From Stappia sediminis (lineage in GTDB: Bacteria; Pseudomonadota; Alphaproteobacteria; Rhizobiales; Stappiaceae), in contig NZ_WUMV01000007.1 of NCBI RefSeq assembly GCF_009826895.1, forward strand, positions 372,001-436,000: 64,000 nucleotides of DNA. The letters run 5' to 3'. Positions 8,426 through 18,030 of the stretch are shown piece by piece (within the stretch, counting starts at the first letter, position 1; every line of letters begins with the position of its first letter). The notes below the pieces were generated by a model that saw only the letters and a program-made list of their open reading frames with translations, made no database searches and was not told where the DNA came from. Both the position numbers and the translations under genes were made by a program.

Positions 8426-8950
8426 TTATTGCACAAGGCGCATCCTGCCATCGCGGATATCGATCGTCGAAAGCTTGGACAGGGCCGTCATGCCGATCAG
8501 CGTGATACCCAGGGCGCCATCCGGCAGCACCATCGCCCTGACGTTCCTCAGCCGGATGCTGCCCAGGCGCACTTCCCGAAGATCGACAGGTGCGGCCCGC
8601 ACGATGCCATTCGCCGTTCGCGTGCGCGCCGTATAGTCCGACGCGCGCGGGATCACGCCCGATGCAGCGGCGATCTTTTCAGGGATGGCGATCGTGGTCG
8701 CGCCCGTGTCGATAACGGCGTCGACCGCGCGTCCGTTGATCCAGACAGTCGTGAAGTAATGCCCGTTGGAGCTTGCATCGAGTACAAGCGTGCGTATTCC
8801 CCCGGCCGGCTTTCGCGGACTTTCCGCCCGTTCCTGACGAGCGGACACGGCATCGGAAACCTGCGGCGAAGCGATGATCTTGCGCGCGATGTCCGGCCCC
8901 ACAACCGCGAAGCCCAGCACCCCCACAAGAACGACGAGATACCGCCACAT
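8426..8950 (-). CDS. Retropepsin-like aspartic protease, clan AA (TIGR02281-type)
   Basis: A 174-residue membrane-anchored protease. Residues about 3-20 form a single N-terminal transmembrane helix (WRYLVVLVGVLGFAVVG). A linker of about 35 residues follows, then a one-domain retropepsin fold: HYFTTVWINGRAVDAVIDTGATTIAIPE carries the catalytic DTG triad (read in parts), and the C-terminal LIGMTALSKLSTIDIRDGRM matches the closing strand of the family. The domain should dimerise to form the active site on the periplasmic face. GGAAGG lies upstream of the ATG at 8950. The cellular target is unknown. Related proteins are widespread in Rhizobiales. Confidence 0.86.
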   Translation of the reverse strand: MWRYLVVLVGVLGFAVVGPDIARKIIASPQVSDAVSARQERAESPRKPAGGIRTLVLDASSNGHYFTTVWINGRAVDAVIDTGATTIAIPEKIAAASGVIPRASDYTARTRTANGIVRAAPVDLREVRLGSIRLRNVRAMVLPDGALGITLIGMTALSKLSTIDIRDGRMRLVQ

Positions 8951-9084
8951 AAACTGCCTTCCGCCCTACGACCTGATGACGACCTGAAAGTAACGCAGCG
9001 ACAATATTAGGCAGTCGGCCCTTCAAAGTCGTGAAGGGCGCGCGCGTAATTCAATCTATCGTTAAGGATCCGCTACTGGCAGCG

Positions 9085-10008
9085 TCAGATCTTTTCACCG
9101 ACCGCGGACAGCCGGCTGGCCAGTGCCTGGATCATGCTTTCTTCCGGCGAGCTCGACTGGGCGCCCGTGGCGGTACAGGCAAGGGCACCGGCCGCCGCGC
9201 CTTCCTTGAGCGCGCGCGCAATATCCGTTCCGCGAGCGAGAGCTGCGGCAAGCCCGCCGACGAAGGCATCTCCCGCACCTGTCGTATCGACGACGGAAAT
9301 CATCGGCGCCGAAACCCGCCAGATCGTATTCTGATGGCGGGCGATAAGCCCGCGCGATCCAAGCGTGATGACCGTCAGCCTCTCCGGCGCGGAAAGCGCC
9401 ATCAAGGCGGCGTGCGGCGATTCCGTGTCGGCAACGCCGAGATCTGCGGCGATTTCACCCGCTTCCGCCTCGTTGGCGACGAGAACGTCCACCCGGTCGA
9501 TCAGCCGCGACAGCCCCTCGCCGCCGGAGGGAGCCGCATTCAAAAGCACAAGCGCGCCGACGGCACGCGCCTTTTCGACCGCCCGGGCTATCGGTTCCAC
9601 GGCAAGCTCGCGCTGCAGGACGAGCAGGTCGTCCTTTTCAAGCACGCCGTCCAGCCATTCTGCAGCCACGCGGGAATTCACCCCGCTTGCGCACATGATG
9701 AGGTTCTCGCCGCCTTCATCCACACCGATCATCGCAAGACCGGTGGAGCCGGTGAGCCTTCGAACATGCTCAAGTTCGACGCCCGCTTTCTCGAGATTCG
9801 AAAGGGCGGCCTTGGCGAAATCATCCGTACCGACCGCCCCGATCATCCGGACCTCGCCGCCCGCAAGGCGGGCCGCCAGCGCCTGGTTTGCCCCTTTTCC
9901 GCCCGGAAACACCTGATGATCCGGGCCGACCACCGTCTCGCCGGCCCGAGGCAGACGTGGAACCGAAACCACCAGATCGAGATTGATCGAACCGAATACG
10001 ACGATCAC
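9085..10008 (-). CDS. rbsK: Ribokinase (PfkB family)
   Basis: About 307 residues from the GTG at 10008, preceded by GGGGAAGG; an upstream in-frame extension to 10056 is non-conserved. PfkB-family features: IVVFGSINLDLV at the N-terminus, the FPGGKGANQALAARLAG substrate-binding signature, GAVGTDDF, NAAPS, ANEAEAGEIA, and the C-terminal anion hole and catalytic base VVDTTGAGDAFVGGLAAAL. It should phosphorylate ribose (or deoxyribose) to the 5-phosphate. This makes sense beside the nucleoside-salvage block that releases pentoses to its right. A gap of about 80 bases separates it from the SDR gene. Confidence 0.9.
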   Translation of the reverse strand: MIVVFGSINLDLVVSVPRLPRAGETVVGPDHQVFPGGKGANQALAARLAGGEVRMIGAVGTDDFAKAALSNLEKAGVELEHVRRLTGSTGLAMIGVDEGGENLIMCASGVNSRVAAEWLDGVLEKDDLLVLQRELAVEPIARAVEKARAVGALVLLNAAPSGGEGLSRLIDRVDVLVANEAEAGEIAADLGVADTESPHAALMALSAPERLTVITLGSRGLIARHQNTIWRVSAPMISVVDTTGAGDAFVGGLAAALARGTDIARALKEGAAAGALACTATGAQSSSPEESMIQALASRLSAVGEKI

Positions 10009-10089
10009 TTGCCTTCCCCTTCCCGTTTCCCTTGAAGGAGAAGGTGTTTCACACACCGGCGAACGGCAAGGAAAATTGTCGTTAAACGT

Positions 10090-10854
10090 TCAAATCCAGC
10101 CGCCGTCGACGATATATGTCTGGTTGGTGCAGGCGGAGGCTTCGTCGGACGAGAAGAACAGGACGACACGCGCGATATCCGCTGGTTCCAGCTTTCTCTT
10201 CAGGCATTGGCGCGCCATGATCTCCTGCTCGCCTTTTTCATCGAGCCAGAGCTCCTTCTGGCGCTCCGTCATGATCCAGCCCGGAGCAATGGAATTGACG
10301 CGGATGTTGAAGGGGCCGAGGTCGCGGGCAAGCGAACGCGTGAGCCCCACGACGGCCGATTTCGAGGCCGTGTAGCCCGCCATACCGCCCTGGCCGATCA
10401 TCCAGGAGATCGATCCCATGTTGATGATCGAGCCATGCCCTTCAGCCTTCATGTCCGGCACCACGGCCTTCGACACGAAGAACTGGTGCTTGAGGTTGAT
10501 GTTGACGCGCTCGTCCCAATATTCGGGCGTTACTTCCTCAAGCGTGTGGCGCTCGTCATGGGCGGCGTTGTTGACGAGGACCGTGATGGGGCCGATATCC
10601 TTCCTGAGCCGGGAAACCGCTGCTTCCGTCGCCGAAATGTCGGTGAGGTCGGCCTTTTCGAAATGAACGCCGTGCCCTGCTTCGCGCAGTTCCGCGGCGA
10701 GCGCATTCGAAGGTTCTTCGGCGATGTCGATGAAGCCGACCTTCGAGCCCTGCTCCGCGAAATGGCGAACGATCGAGGCGCCAATGCCGCTTCCCCCGCC
10801 CGTGACAAGCACCGCGCGGCCTTTCAGACTCGGATAGATTGCTCCTGCTGCCAT
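10090..10854 (-). CDS. SDR-family oxidoreductase, probably a sugar dehydrogenase
   Basis: A 254-residue classical short-chain dehydrogenase from the ATG at 10854 (GGGGAACGCC upstream). NAD-binding TGGGSGIG, DLTD and NNAAHDE motifs are present. The catalytic Ser is in NMGSISWM, Tyr-x3-Lys in GYTASKSAV, and the C-terminal NQTYIVDGGWI is intact. The SLKGRAVLVTGGGSGIG start and the SWMIGQGGMAGYTASK region resemble rhizobial sugar 1-dehydrogenases of the galactose/arabinose/rhamnose type, but substrate cannot be read from sequence. It neighbours rbsK on the same strand, consistent with a role in sugar metabolism. Confidence 0.82.
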   Translation of the reverse strand: MAAGAIYPSLKGRAVLVTGGGSGIGASIVRHFAEQGSKVGFIDIAEEPSNALAAELREAGHGVHFEKADLTDISATEAAVSRLRKDIGPITVLVNNAAHDERHTLEEVTPEYWDERVNINLKHQFFVSKAVVPDMKAEGHGSIINMGSISWMIGQGGMAGYTASKSAVVGLTRSLARDLGPFNIRVNSIAPGWIMTERQKELWLDEKGEQEIMARQCLKRKLEPADIARVVLFFSSDEASACTNQTYIVDGGWI

Positions 10855-10965
10855 GGCGTTCCCCAATCTCCGGCGTATTTATTTTCGATACCGAATTATA
10901 TCATAAAAGCGGCGCCGCCAAGACCCTGGCAACGCCGCTCATTCGCCAGATCCCGGGAACGGAGT

Positions 10966-11595
10966 TTATTTCGTGCCGTACATGCGATCGCCCGCATCGC
11001 CGAGACCCGGCATGATGTAACCGTGATCGTTGAGCTTTTCGTCGATCGCCGCCGTGAAGATCGGCACGTCCGGATGGGCGGACTCGAATTTCGCAACGCC
11101 CTCGGGCGCGGCAAGAAGGCACAGGAAGCGCAGGTTCGTCGCGCCCCTGTCCTTCAGGCGCTGGACGGCGGCAATCGCCGAATTGGCGGTTGCCAGCATC
11201 GGGTCCACCACGACGACAAGCCGCTCCGAAAGATCTTCCGGCGCCTTGAAGTAATATTCGACCGGTTTCAGCGTTTCCGGATCGCGGTAAAGGCCGATGT
11301 GGGCGACACGAGCGGCCGGCACAAGCTCCAGCATGCCCTCAAGCAGACCGTTGCCGGCGCGAAGGACGGAGGCGAAAACCAGCTTCTTGCCCTCGATGAT
11401 CGGCGCATCCATCGGCTGCAGCGGGGTTTCGATCCCGATCGAGGTTATCGGCAGGTCGCGCGTCACCTCATAGGTCAGAAGAACGGAGATTTCCCGCAGA
11501 AGCCTGCGGAAACCTTGCGTCGAGGTTTCCTTCATCCGCATGTGGGTGAGCTTGTGCTGCACGAGCGGATGATTGATGACGGTTGCGCCTGCCAT
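10966..11595 (-). CDS. upp: Uracil phosphoribosyltransferase
   Basis: A 209-residue Upp, the family's usual length. Key features: [12 protein letters not shown] at the N-terminus, [12 protein letters not shown], the PRPP-binding [25 protein letters not shown] loop, and the uracil-binding C-terminal [13 protein letters not shown]. It converts uracil and PRPP to UMP, taking up the base released by pyrimidine-nucleoside phosphorolysis in the block upstream. It is the last gene of the minus-strand nucleoside group, 127 bases after add. That gap has no obvious terminator, so it may share the transcript or have its own promoter. Confidence 0.96.
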   Translation of the reverse strand: MAGATVINHPLVQHKLTHMRMKETSTQGFRRLLREISVLLTYEVTRDLPITSIGIETPLQPMDAPIIEGKKLVFASVLRAGNGLLEGMLELVPAARVAHIGLYRDPETLKPVEYYFKAPEDLSERLVVVVDPMLATANSAIAAVQRLKDRGATNLRFLCLLAAPEGVAKFESAHPDVPIFTAAIDEKLNDHGYIMPGLGDAGDRMYGTK

Positions 11596-11722
11596 GGTCT
11601 GCCTCGCGTGGTGTTTTTGCCGCTGTCGATTGTTCAGGACATCAACAGCCCCGAAACGCCGGCTTCGTCAAGCGCGCGACTGCTCAAACCTGGCGATTTC
11701 CACCTAAGGAACGGCCAAACCG

Positions 11723-12727
11723 TCAGAGCGAGTAATCCACGGCTCCAGGATCGGCAAGCCGCTTCAAGAGACGCTCCTTCGTGGCCTTGTCGCAGAAGGC
11801 GGCCTCGATCGCGGTTTTCGTGATCGCAAGCTGATCGGCCTCGCTCCAGCCGAACGTCTGGGCGCAAGAGCGATATTCGTGGCCGACGGTCGTCCTGAAG
11901 AACGGCGGATCGTCGGAATTCAGCGTGATCCGGCAGCCCGCGCGGCGAAGGAGATTGACCGGATGAAAACGCAGGTTCGAATATAGCCCAAGCGCGATAT
12001 TCGATCCCGGGCACACCTCCAGAACAACGCCTTCTTCCGCAATCCGCTCGACAAGCGCCTTATCTTCGATAGCCTTCACACCATGGCCGATCCGTTTGAC
12101 ACGCAGAAAGTCGAGCGCAGCCGTAACGCTCTCCGGCCCGCCGATTTCGCCGGCATGCGCGGTCAGGCCGAGACCGCCTTCCGCTGCCTGGCGAAAGGCG
12201 CTTGCGAAATTGGCCGGATGGCCCTCACGCTCATCGCCTGCAAGGCCGAAGCCGGTCACCAGAGGATGAGAATGAGCGAGCACCTGGGTTACGACCTGCT
12301 CGACCGCCCGCGCCCCGAAATGGCGCACGCCAACGGCGATCATCCGTCCCTCGATGCCGGTTTCGGCCTTCGCCCGCTCCATTCCTTCGGCCAGGCCCGA
12401 AACATAATCGGCGTAGGAAAGACCGTTGGCGGCGGCATGATCCGGCGAGATGGTGATTTCCGCGTAGATCACACCCTCCGCCGCGAGCATGCGGTAGTAA
12501 CTTTCCGAAAGCGCCGCGTAATCTTCCGGCGTGCGAAACACCTGCGACGCACGGTCGTAGGCATTCAGAAAAGACGAGAAATCGTCCCAGGAATAGTGCC
12601 CCGTTCGGTCGAAAACACCAGACAGATCAATATCATGCCGGGTGGCGAGCCTGCGCACGAGGTCGGGCGGCGCAGCCCCTTCAATGTGGACGTGAAGCTC
12701 GGCCTTGGGAACGACGTGCCGGGTCAT
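11723..12727 (-). CDS. add: Adenosine deaminase
   Basis: A 334-residue zinc hydrolase. Motifs: PKAELHVHIEGA (two zinc histidines), LTAHAGE with catalytic Glu, RIGHG, CPGSN and LNSDDPPFF with the zinc/catalytic aspartates. The ATG at 12727 overlaps the stop of the upstream dioxygenase gene (ATGA), so the two are translationally coupled; longer in-frame starts would lie inside that gene. It turns adenosine or deoxyadenosine into inosine, the substrate of the purine-nucleoside phosphorylase encoded upstream in the same block. Adenine deaminases of the same fold are a less likely alternative. Confidence 0.93.
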   Translation of the reverse strand: MTRHVVPKAELHVHIEGAAPPDLVRRLATRHDIDLSGVFDRTGHYSWDDFSSFLNAYDRASQVFRTPEDYAALSESYYRMLAAEGVIYAEITISPDHAAANGLSYADYVSGLAEGMERAKAETGIEGRMIAVGVRHFGARAVEQVVTQVLAHSHPLVTGFGLAGDEREGHPANFASAFRQAAEGGLGLTAHAGEIGGPESVTAALDFLRVKRIGHGVKAIEDKALVERIAEEGVVLEVCPGSNIALGLYSNLRFHPVNLLRRAGCRITLNSDDPPFFRTTVGHEYRSCAQTFGWSEADQLAITKTAIEAAFCDKATKERLLKRLADPGAVDYSL

Positions 12728-13605
12728 CGCACTGGCCTGGAAAATCCGCGCATGGGCATGTCCGGCGCGCGCTTCAGCCAGTTGTCTTCGGACCATTTTG
12801 CCGCAGCGTCGACAATATGAAGCGCATAGGCGTGACGCGAGCGGGCCGAGCGATTGGGCGCGGACTTGTGCGGAACGAGGCCATGCAGGACGACGAGCGT
12901 GCCCTTCGGCGCGACAAGTGCCGCATCTTCGCCGGAAAACGCAGTTTCATCAAGGGTTTGCATGGTGAGCGAACCGCCGGCATCGCGGAAACGCTGGCGC
13001 AGCGGGCCGAGATGACCGCCCGCAATGCCGTAGAGACCGCCGTTCGTCTCGTCCGCATCCTCAAGTGCAAACCAGAAGCCGATGCACGTTATGGGCTCGG
13101 TATGAAGAAACGTCGAATCCTGATGGCAGTTGACCTCGCCGCCAATATGCGGCGGCTTGAAGATATACATCGACTGGGCGAGTACGGGATTGGAAAGACC
13201 GAGGTCCCTGGCGGTATTTTCAAGTTTCTCGTCGCGCGAGAACGCTTCGAATACAGGATCGAGATCGTGAAGAGCGTGACCGACCTTGTTGAGCGACTGA
13301 TGCTTTTCCCTGACCAGGTTGCCCTGCGAATCGAACGCGCCTTCCTCGAAGAAGAAGCGGATCTTGTCCCCGCTTTCGCGGAAATAATCGTCCTTCGCGT
13401 GGCTCTGGCTGCCCGTCTCGAAGATCGACGCATGGTCGGAAACATCAAAACCGTCAATGAGTTCCACCATGCGCTGGCGGAGACGATCGCAGTCTCGCGG
13501 AGATTTGTAGCCCTTCAGGACCAAAAAACCATCCTCGGCATAGGCCTGTTTCATCTCGCCGGTAAGCCGGCCATCCACAGTCGCTTCGAACGATCTTGCC
13601 TGCAT
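12724..13605 (-). CDS. PhyH-family (PHYHD1-like) Fe(II)/2-oxoglutarate dioxygenase
   Basis: A 293-residue non-heme iron dioxygenase. The iron triad is visible: His161 and Asp163 in NCHQDSTF and distal His246 in HGLVPHKSAPN, with the 2-oxoglutarate arginine in the following SARSRHAY. The EDNWLKRAPDMP-like tail resembles the PHYHD1 branch more than true phytanoyl-CoA hydroxylase or EctD. GAAGG lies eight bases before the ATG. The gene starts 35 bases after the trans-3-hydroxyproline-dehydratase-like gene, and its stop overlaps the add start, so it sits inside the nucleoside operon. Substrate unknown: a nucleoside, modified base or prolyl compound are all possible. Family assignment is strong, function open. 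Confidence 0.85.
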   Translation of the reverse strand: MQARSFEATVDGRLTGEMKQAYAEDGFLVLKGYKSPRDCDRLRQRMVELIDGFDVSDHASIFETGSQSHAKDDYFRESGDKIRFFFEEGAFDSQGNLVREKHQSLNKVGHALHDLDPVFEAFSRDEKLENTARDLGLSNPVLAQSMYIFKPPHIGGEVNCHQDSTFLHTEPITCIGFWFALEDADETNGGLYGIAGGHLGPLRQRFRDAGGSLTMQTLDETAFSGEDAALVAPKGTLVVLHGLVPHKSAPNRSARSRHAYALHIVDAAAKWSEDNWLKRAPDMPMRGFSRPVR

Positions 13606-13640
13606 GCTGGGCGCCTTCGCGTTTTCGGGTTGCGAACCTT

Positions 13641-14648
13641 TCAGCGAACGAGGAAACCTCGCCCGAGATCATCCTCCGGTTCAAGCCAAAAGCGCGATTC
13701 GCCTGAGAAATATGCCCGCCCGCCGACGCGCACGGTGACCGCACTGCGGCCATTGAAGGCGGTTTCGCCTTCGACTTCTCCCCAGAAGCGCGAGCCTGTG
13801 ACACTCTCGAAGGTGCAACGCTCGCCGATGGCAACAAGACCCCGCGCATGAGCGGCGGCAAGGCGCGCGGTCACGCCGGAGCCGGTCGGAGAGCGGTCGA
13901 CCTGGCCCTCGGCGAAGACGCAAATATTGCGCGTCAAGGCATCTTTCGAGGGGGCGATGAGGTCGGTGAAAATCGCGCCGTAAAGAAATCCAAGGTCGCC
14001 ACCCAAGGTTCCTGAGAAATCCGTCGTGGCGTTCACACGCTCGACCAGCCGGTTTGCCGTCGAAATGAATTCCGCTACGGGAGATTTTCCAATTTCAAGT
14101 CCCGCTGCGTCAGCCGGAACGAGAGCGTAGACCGCACCTCCATAGGCGATGTCGCACAAGATATCCCCGCACCCTGGAACGTCGACTAGGATGTCCCGCT
14201 CGATCAGGAAAGCGGGAACGGAGGAGAACCAGACATCGCCGGCACGGCCCTTTTCGACCGAAACATGTGCGGTGACGAGGCCGCAGGGACATTCGATCCT
14301 GACGATCGTCTCCCCCTCGACCGCGGGGACGAGGCCCGTTTCGACCGCATAGCGCCCGAGCGCGATGACGGCATGGCCGCACATCGTGGAATAGCCCTCG
14401 TTGTGCATGAAAAGCACGGCGAGATCGGCTTGCGGGTCCGACGGCTCGACCAGAAGAGCGCCGTACATATCCGTATGCCCGCGCGGCTCGAACATGAGGA
14501 ACTGGCGAAGATGGTCCAGACGGTCGCGAACAAAGCGTCGCTTTTCCAGGATCGTATCGCCTTCGACCGGCGGATAACCGCTCTTGATGATGCGCAAGGG
14601 CTCTCCGCCCGTGTGCATGTCGACGACTTCGATCTGGTTTACGGACAT
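13641..14648 (-). CDS. Proline-racemase-family protein, trans-3-hydroxy-L-proline dehydratase type
   Basis: A 335-residue member of the proline racemase superfamily. The first catalytic residue is Cys90 in STMCGHAVIALG. At the second site, where racemases and 4-hydroxyproline epimerases have Cys, there is Thr255 in DRSPTGSGVTAR. The Cys/Thr pair marks trans-3-hydroxy-L-proline dehydratases, which form delta-1-pyrroline-2-carboxylate. The ATG at 14648 follows AGGTAGGA eight bases after the deoB stop, so it is part of the deo transcript. No pyrroline-2-carboxylate reductase or hydroxyproline transporter is visible nearby, which makes its position odd. The family is certain; the exact substrate in this operon is inferred. 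Confidence 0.83.
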   Translation of the reverse strand: MSVNQIEVVDMHTGGEPLRIIKSGYPPVEGDTILEKRRFVRDRLDHLRQFLMFEPRGHTDMYGALLVEPSDPQADLAVLFMHNEGYSTMCGHAVIALGRYAVETGLVPAVEGETIVRIECPCGLVTAHVSVEKGRAGDVWFSSVPAFLIERDILVDVPGCGDILCDIAYGGAVYALVPADAAGLEIGKSPVAEFISTANRLVERVNATTDFSGTLGGDLGFLYGAIFTDLIAPSKDALTRNICVFAEGQVDRSPTGSGVTARLAAAHARGLVAIGERCTFESVTGSRFWGEVEGETAFNGRSAVTVRVGGRAYFSGESRFWLEPEDDLGRGFLVR

Positions 14649-14656
14649 CAGACGTC

Positions 14657-15877
14657 CTACCTGAAGGATGCACCGTTCGGCCCCGGCGCGATACCGAGGT
14701 GTATGGCGATCGTCTCGCCAATATCGGCGAATGTCGGCCGCCCGCCGATGGGCCGAGGCGCGACTTCGGGGCCCCAGCACAGGATCGGCACATGCTCGCG
14801 CGTATGATCCGTGCCCGGCCATGTGGGATCGCAGCCGTGATCGGCGGTGAGGATGAGAAGGTCGCCCTCGCGCAACCGTTCCATCATCTCCGGCAATCGC
14901 GCGTCGAAGGCTTCGAGCGCGGCGGCGTAACCTGCGACATCCCGCCTATGACCGTACAGGGAATCGAAGTCGATGAAATTGGCGAAGACGAGATTGCCAT
15001 CCTCCGCCTTTTCGATAGCCTCCAGCGTGCGGTCGAACAGTTCGTCGTTGCCCGCCCCCTTCAAAACGTCGGTGACACCCTGATGGGCGAAGATATCCGA
15101 GATCTTGCCGATGCCGAAGACGCGCCGCCCGTCTGCGGCGAGCCTGTCGAGAACCGTCGGCTCCGGCGGCAGGACCGAATAGTCGCGCCGGTTGGCCGTG
15201 CGCTCGAAATCCTCCGCCGTTTCGCCGACGAAGGGGCGCGCGATGACCCGACCGATGTTGAGCGGATCGACCAGTTCGCGCACGATCTCGCAAAGCTTGT
15301 AGAGCCGTTCCAGCCCGAAATGCTCCTCATGGGCGGCGATCTGGAACACGCTGTCAGCCGAGGTATAGCAGATGGGCTTGCCTGTCTTGATGTGCTCCTC
15401 GCCCAGTTCCTGGATGATGACCGTGCCCGAGGCATGTTTATTGCCGAGAATGCCGGGCAGGTCGCCGCGCTCGATGATCGCCCTGGTAAGGTCTTCCGGG
15501 AAGCTGGGCACTTCGTTCGGGAAATAGCCCCAGTCGAAATCGACCGGAACGCCCGCGATTTCCCAGTGTCCCGACGGCGTATCCTTGCCGCGCGAGGTCT
15601 CGATGCCGTAGCCCCATAGGCCGCCGGGCTCTTCTTCGAAATCCAGCCCTTCAGGCCGCGTGCCGGTGGAGAGTTCCGCCGCGCGGCCAAGGCCGAGCCT
15701 ATCCAGGACGGGAAGCCGCAACGGGCCGGAACGAAGACCTTCGCGGTCCGCCTCGCCGGCGGCGCAAGCGCGCGCGATATGCCCGAGCGTATCGGCCCCG
15801 GCATCGCCGAAACGCGCGGCATCCTCGGCACCGCCGATCCCGAAACTGTCCAGCACGCAAAGTATGGCACGAGGCAT
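14657..15877 (-). CDS. deoB: Phosphopentomutase
   Basis: A 406-residue alkaline-phosphatase-superfamily mutase. Motifs: [16 protein letters not shown] (metal Asp), [12 protein letters not shown] with the phospho-accepting Thr region, [29 protein letters not shown], and the metal-binding [22 protein letters not shown]. The ATG at 15877 follows GAGAGGAACG; an ATG six codons earlier is less well placed. It interconverts (deoxy)ribose 1- and 5-phosphate, linking the phosphorylases DeoA and PunA to the aldolase DeoC and to the pentose phosphate pathway. It starts 58 bases after the deoA stop. Confidence 0.96.
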   Translation of the reverse strand: MPRAILCVLDSFGIGGAEDAARFGDAGADTLGHIARACAAGEADREGLRSGPLRLPVLDRLGLGRAAELSTGTRPEGLDFEEEPGGLWGYGIETSRGKDTPSGHWEIAGVPVDFDWGYFPNEVPSFPEDLTRAIIERGDLPGILGNKHASGTVIIQELGEEHIKTGKPICYTSADSVFQIAAHEEHFGLERLYKLCEIVRELVDPLNIGRVIARPFVGETAEDFERTANRRDYSVLPPEPTVLDRLAADGRRVFGIGKISDIFAHQGVTDVLKGAGNDELFDRTLEAIEKAEDGNLVFANFIDFDSLYGHRRDVAGYAAALEAFDARLPEMMERLREGDLLILTADHGCDPTWPGTDHTREHVPILCWGPEVAPRPIGGRPTFADIGETIAIHLGIAPGPNGASFR

Positions 15878-15935
15878 GCTAATCGTTCCTCTCAATTCGT
15901 CTTTATCGTCGGCAGCGCTCTCTTAGACGCCTTGT

Positions 15936-17252
15936 TCAAGGCGCGATCCGTCCCGCAATTACCGGCCTGTCCGGCACGTCGCGCGCTTCACCTACCTCAT
16001 AGGCGGCAAGAAGCGCTTCACCCGCGCGCATGGCAGCGCCTTCATCCGCCGCATGAACGATGGCGAGCGGCGAGTCGCTGTCGACGAAATGACCGACGCC
16101 GGCCAGATGCGTGAAGCCGACCGACGGATCTATGACATCTTCCGCGCGCCTGCGCCCGCCGCCAAGCTCGATCACCGCCACGCCGACGGCGCGCGTATCG
16201 ACCGCCGTCACCGTGCCCGGCTCTTTCGGATAGACGGCGCGCTCCACCACAGACCTGGGAAGATAGTGAGCCGGCTTCTCCATGAAATCCGAAGGGCCAC
16301 CCAGACCGGCGACCATTTTCGCGAAAACTTCCGCCGCACGCCCGCTTTCGAAGGCAGAACGCATCAACGCATTGCCTTCGTCCGCAGAAGCGGCAAGACC
16401 GCAGGTTGCCAGCACCTCTCCACCGAGCGCGACCGTGACATCGAAAAGGCGGTTGTCGATCTCCTTGCCGGTCAGAAAATCGACAGCGTTCTTGACCTCG
16501 ACCGCATTGCCGGCGGCGGACGCAAGCGGCTCGTTCATGTCGGTAAGGAGTGCCGTCGTCGGGCAACCGGCGCCATTGGCGACCGTCACGAGGCTTTCGG
16601 CAAGGCCTTTCGCTTCCTCGAAGGTGCCCATGAAGGCGCCCGTGCCCCATTTCACATCAAGCACGAGCGCCTGAAGACCGGCGGCAAGCTTTTTCGACAG
16701 GATCGAAGCCGTGATGAGGTCGAGGCTTTCGACGGTGCCGGTGACATCGCGGATCGCGTAAAACCGCTTGTCGGCGGGGGCAAGGTCGCTCGTCTGCCCA
16801 ATGATGGCGCAGCCGACATCCTTCACCACGTCACGAAAAAGCGCGTTGTCCGGCTGGGTCTTGTAGCCGGGGATGGAATCGAACTTGTCGAGCGTGCCGC
16901 CCGTATGGCCGAGGCCACGGCCCGAGATCATCGGCACGGCGACGCCGCAGGCGGCAAGGGCAGGTGCGAGCATGAGCGAGACATTGTCGCCGACACCGCC
17001 CGTCGAATGCTTGTCGACGACGGGCTTGCCGAGGTCCGACCAGTCGAGCACCGAACCGGAATCGCGCATGGCAAGTGTCAGCGCCACGCGCTCGTCCAGC
17101 GAAAGCCCCTTGAAGAAGACGGCCATGGCAAGGGCTGAAACCTGCCCTTCGCTGACCGAACCGTCCGAAAGGCCCTTGACGAAGAAGGCGATCTCCTCGC
17201 CCGTCAAAGTGCCGCCGTCACGTTTTTTCCGGATGAGTTCCTGGGCGAGCAT
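15936..17252 (-). CDS. deoA: Thymidine phosphorylase
   Basis: A 438-residue class-II pyrimidine nucleoside phosphorylase. Typical stretches: [37 protein letters not shown] with the KxSTGGVGD phosphate/sugar site, [35 protein letters not shown] and [17 protein letters not shown]. The ATG at 17252 begins one base after the deoC stop, with GAAGG inside the deoC end, so translation is tightly linked. It splits thymidine or deoxyuridine into base and deoxyribose 1-phosphate. The bases feed Upp and related salvage; the sugar phosphate goes to DeoB and DeoC. Confidence 0.96.
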   Translation of the reverse strand: MLAQELIRKKRDGGTLTGEEIAFFVKGLSDGSVSEGQVSALAMAVFFKGLSLDERVALTLAMRDSGSVLDWSDLGKPVVDKHSTGGVGDNVSLMLAPALAACGVAVPMISGRGLGHTGGTLDKFDSIPGYKTQPDNALFRDVVKDVGCAIIGQTSDLAPADKRFYAIRDVTGTVESLDLITASILSKKLAAGLQALVLDVKWGTGAFMGTFEEAKGLAESLVTVANGAGCPTTALLTDMNEPLASAAGNAVEVKNAVDFLTGKEIDNRLFDVTVALGGEVLATCGLAASADEGNALMRSAFESGRAAEVFAKMVAGLGGPSDFMEKPAHYLPRSVVERAVYPKEPGTVTAVDTRAVGVAVIELGGGRRRAEDVIDPSVGFTHLAGVGHFVDSDSPLAIVHAADEGAAMRAGEALLAAYEVGEARDVPDRPVIAGRIAP

Positions 17253-17253
17253 G

Positions 17254-18030
17254 TCAGTAGCCTTCGCCCGTTGCCGCCTCGCCGCCGTCGATCGCGGCGA
17301 GAAGGGCATCGAGAAGCCCGCTCGCGCCGAAGCGGAACGTGTTCGCGCAGGCCCACTGCGGCCCCATGATGCGGTCCGCAAAATTCAGATAGGCAGCCGC
17401 CTCACCCACGGTGCGGATACCGCCCGCCGCCTTGAAGCCGACCTCCTCATGGCATTCGCGCCAATGCTCCTCGATGACCGTCAGCATGATCTCGGCCGCC
17501 TTCAACGTGGCGTTGATCTTCACCTTGCCGGTCGAGGTCTTGATGAAATCCGCACCCGCATCGATCGCGAGCTTCGAGGCGGCGTGAATCAAAAGCGGAT
17601 CCTCGATCTCGCCCGATTCCAGAATGACCTTCAGCTTCGCATCGCCGCAGGCATCCTTCACCCGCGCGATCTGGGTTTCGGCGAATCCGGGGCGCCCCGA
17701 AAGGAACGTACGATAAGGCATGACGAGGTCGATCTCGCCGGCACCATCGGCAACCGCCTGCCGGGTTTCCTGTACGACGGCGACCGTATCCTCCCCGCCG
17801 CCAGGGAAATTGACGACGGTCGCGATCTGAACGCCCGAGCCATCGAGAAGCGGCTTCGCATGGGAAACGAAGCGCGGCCAGATGCAGACGGCGGCGACCG
17901 ATCCATGGTCGGTGACGGTGCGTTTGCAAAGCGCGGTGACATCCTCCGCCGTGCAGTCGTCGTTGAGATTGGTCAGGTCCACAAGCGGGAGGGCGCGTTC
18001 CGCCACCGCTTTCGCGTCGAATTCAGTCAT
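17254..18030 (-). CDS. deoC: Deoxyribose-phosphate aldolase
   Basis: A 258-residue class-I aldolase. The Schiff-base lysine lies in [11 protein letters not shown] and a second catalytic lysine in [11 protein letters not shown]. The [12 protein letters not shown] and [10 protein letters not shown] segments are typical of the family. Its ATG at 18030 lies inside the end of punA (overlap of eight bases). It cleaves deoxyribose 5-phosphate to glyceraldehyde 3-phosphate and acetaldehyde, completing deoxynucleoside catabolism. This longer DeoC form (about 260 residues) is the one expected in Proteobacteria. Confidence 0.95.
   Translation of the reverse strand: MTEFDAKAVAERALPLVDLTNLNDDCTAEDVTALCKRTVTDHGSVAAVCIWPRFVSHAKPLLDGSGVQIATVVNFPGGGEDTVAVVQETRQAVADGAGEIDLVMPYRTFLSGRPGFAETQIARVKDACGDAKLKVILESGEIEDPLLIHAASKLAIDAGADFIKTSTGKVKINATLKAAEIMLTVIEEHWRECHEEVGFKAAGGIRTVGEAAAYLNFADRIMGPQWACANTFRFGASGLLDALLAAIDGGEAATGEGY

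Noticed and set aside
13641-14648. Annotation as proline racemase or 4-hydroxyproline epimerase
   Set aside because: The second catalytic position is Thr255, not Cys, which fits the dehydratase group instead.
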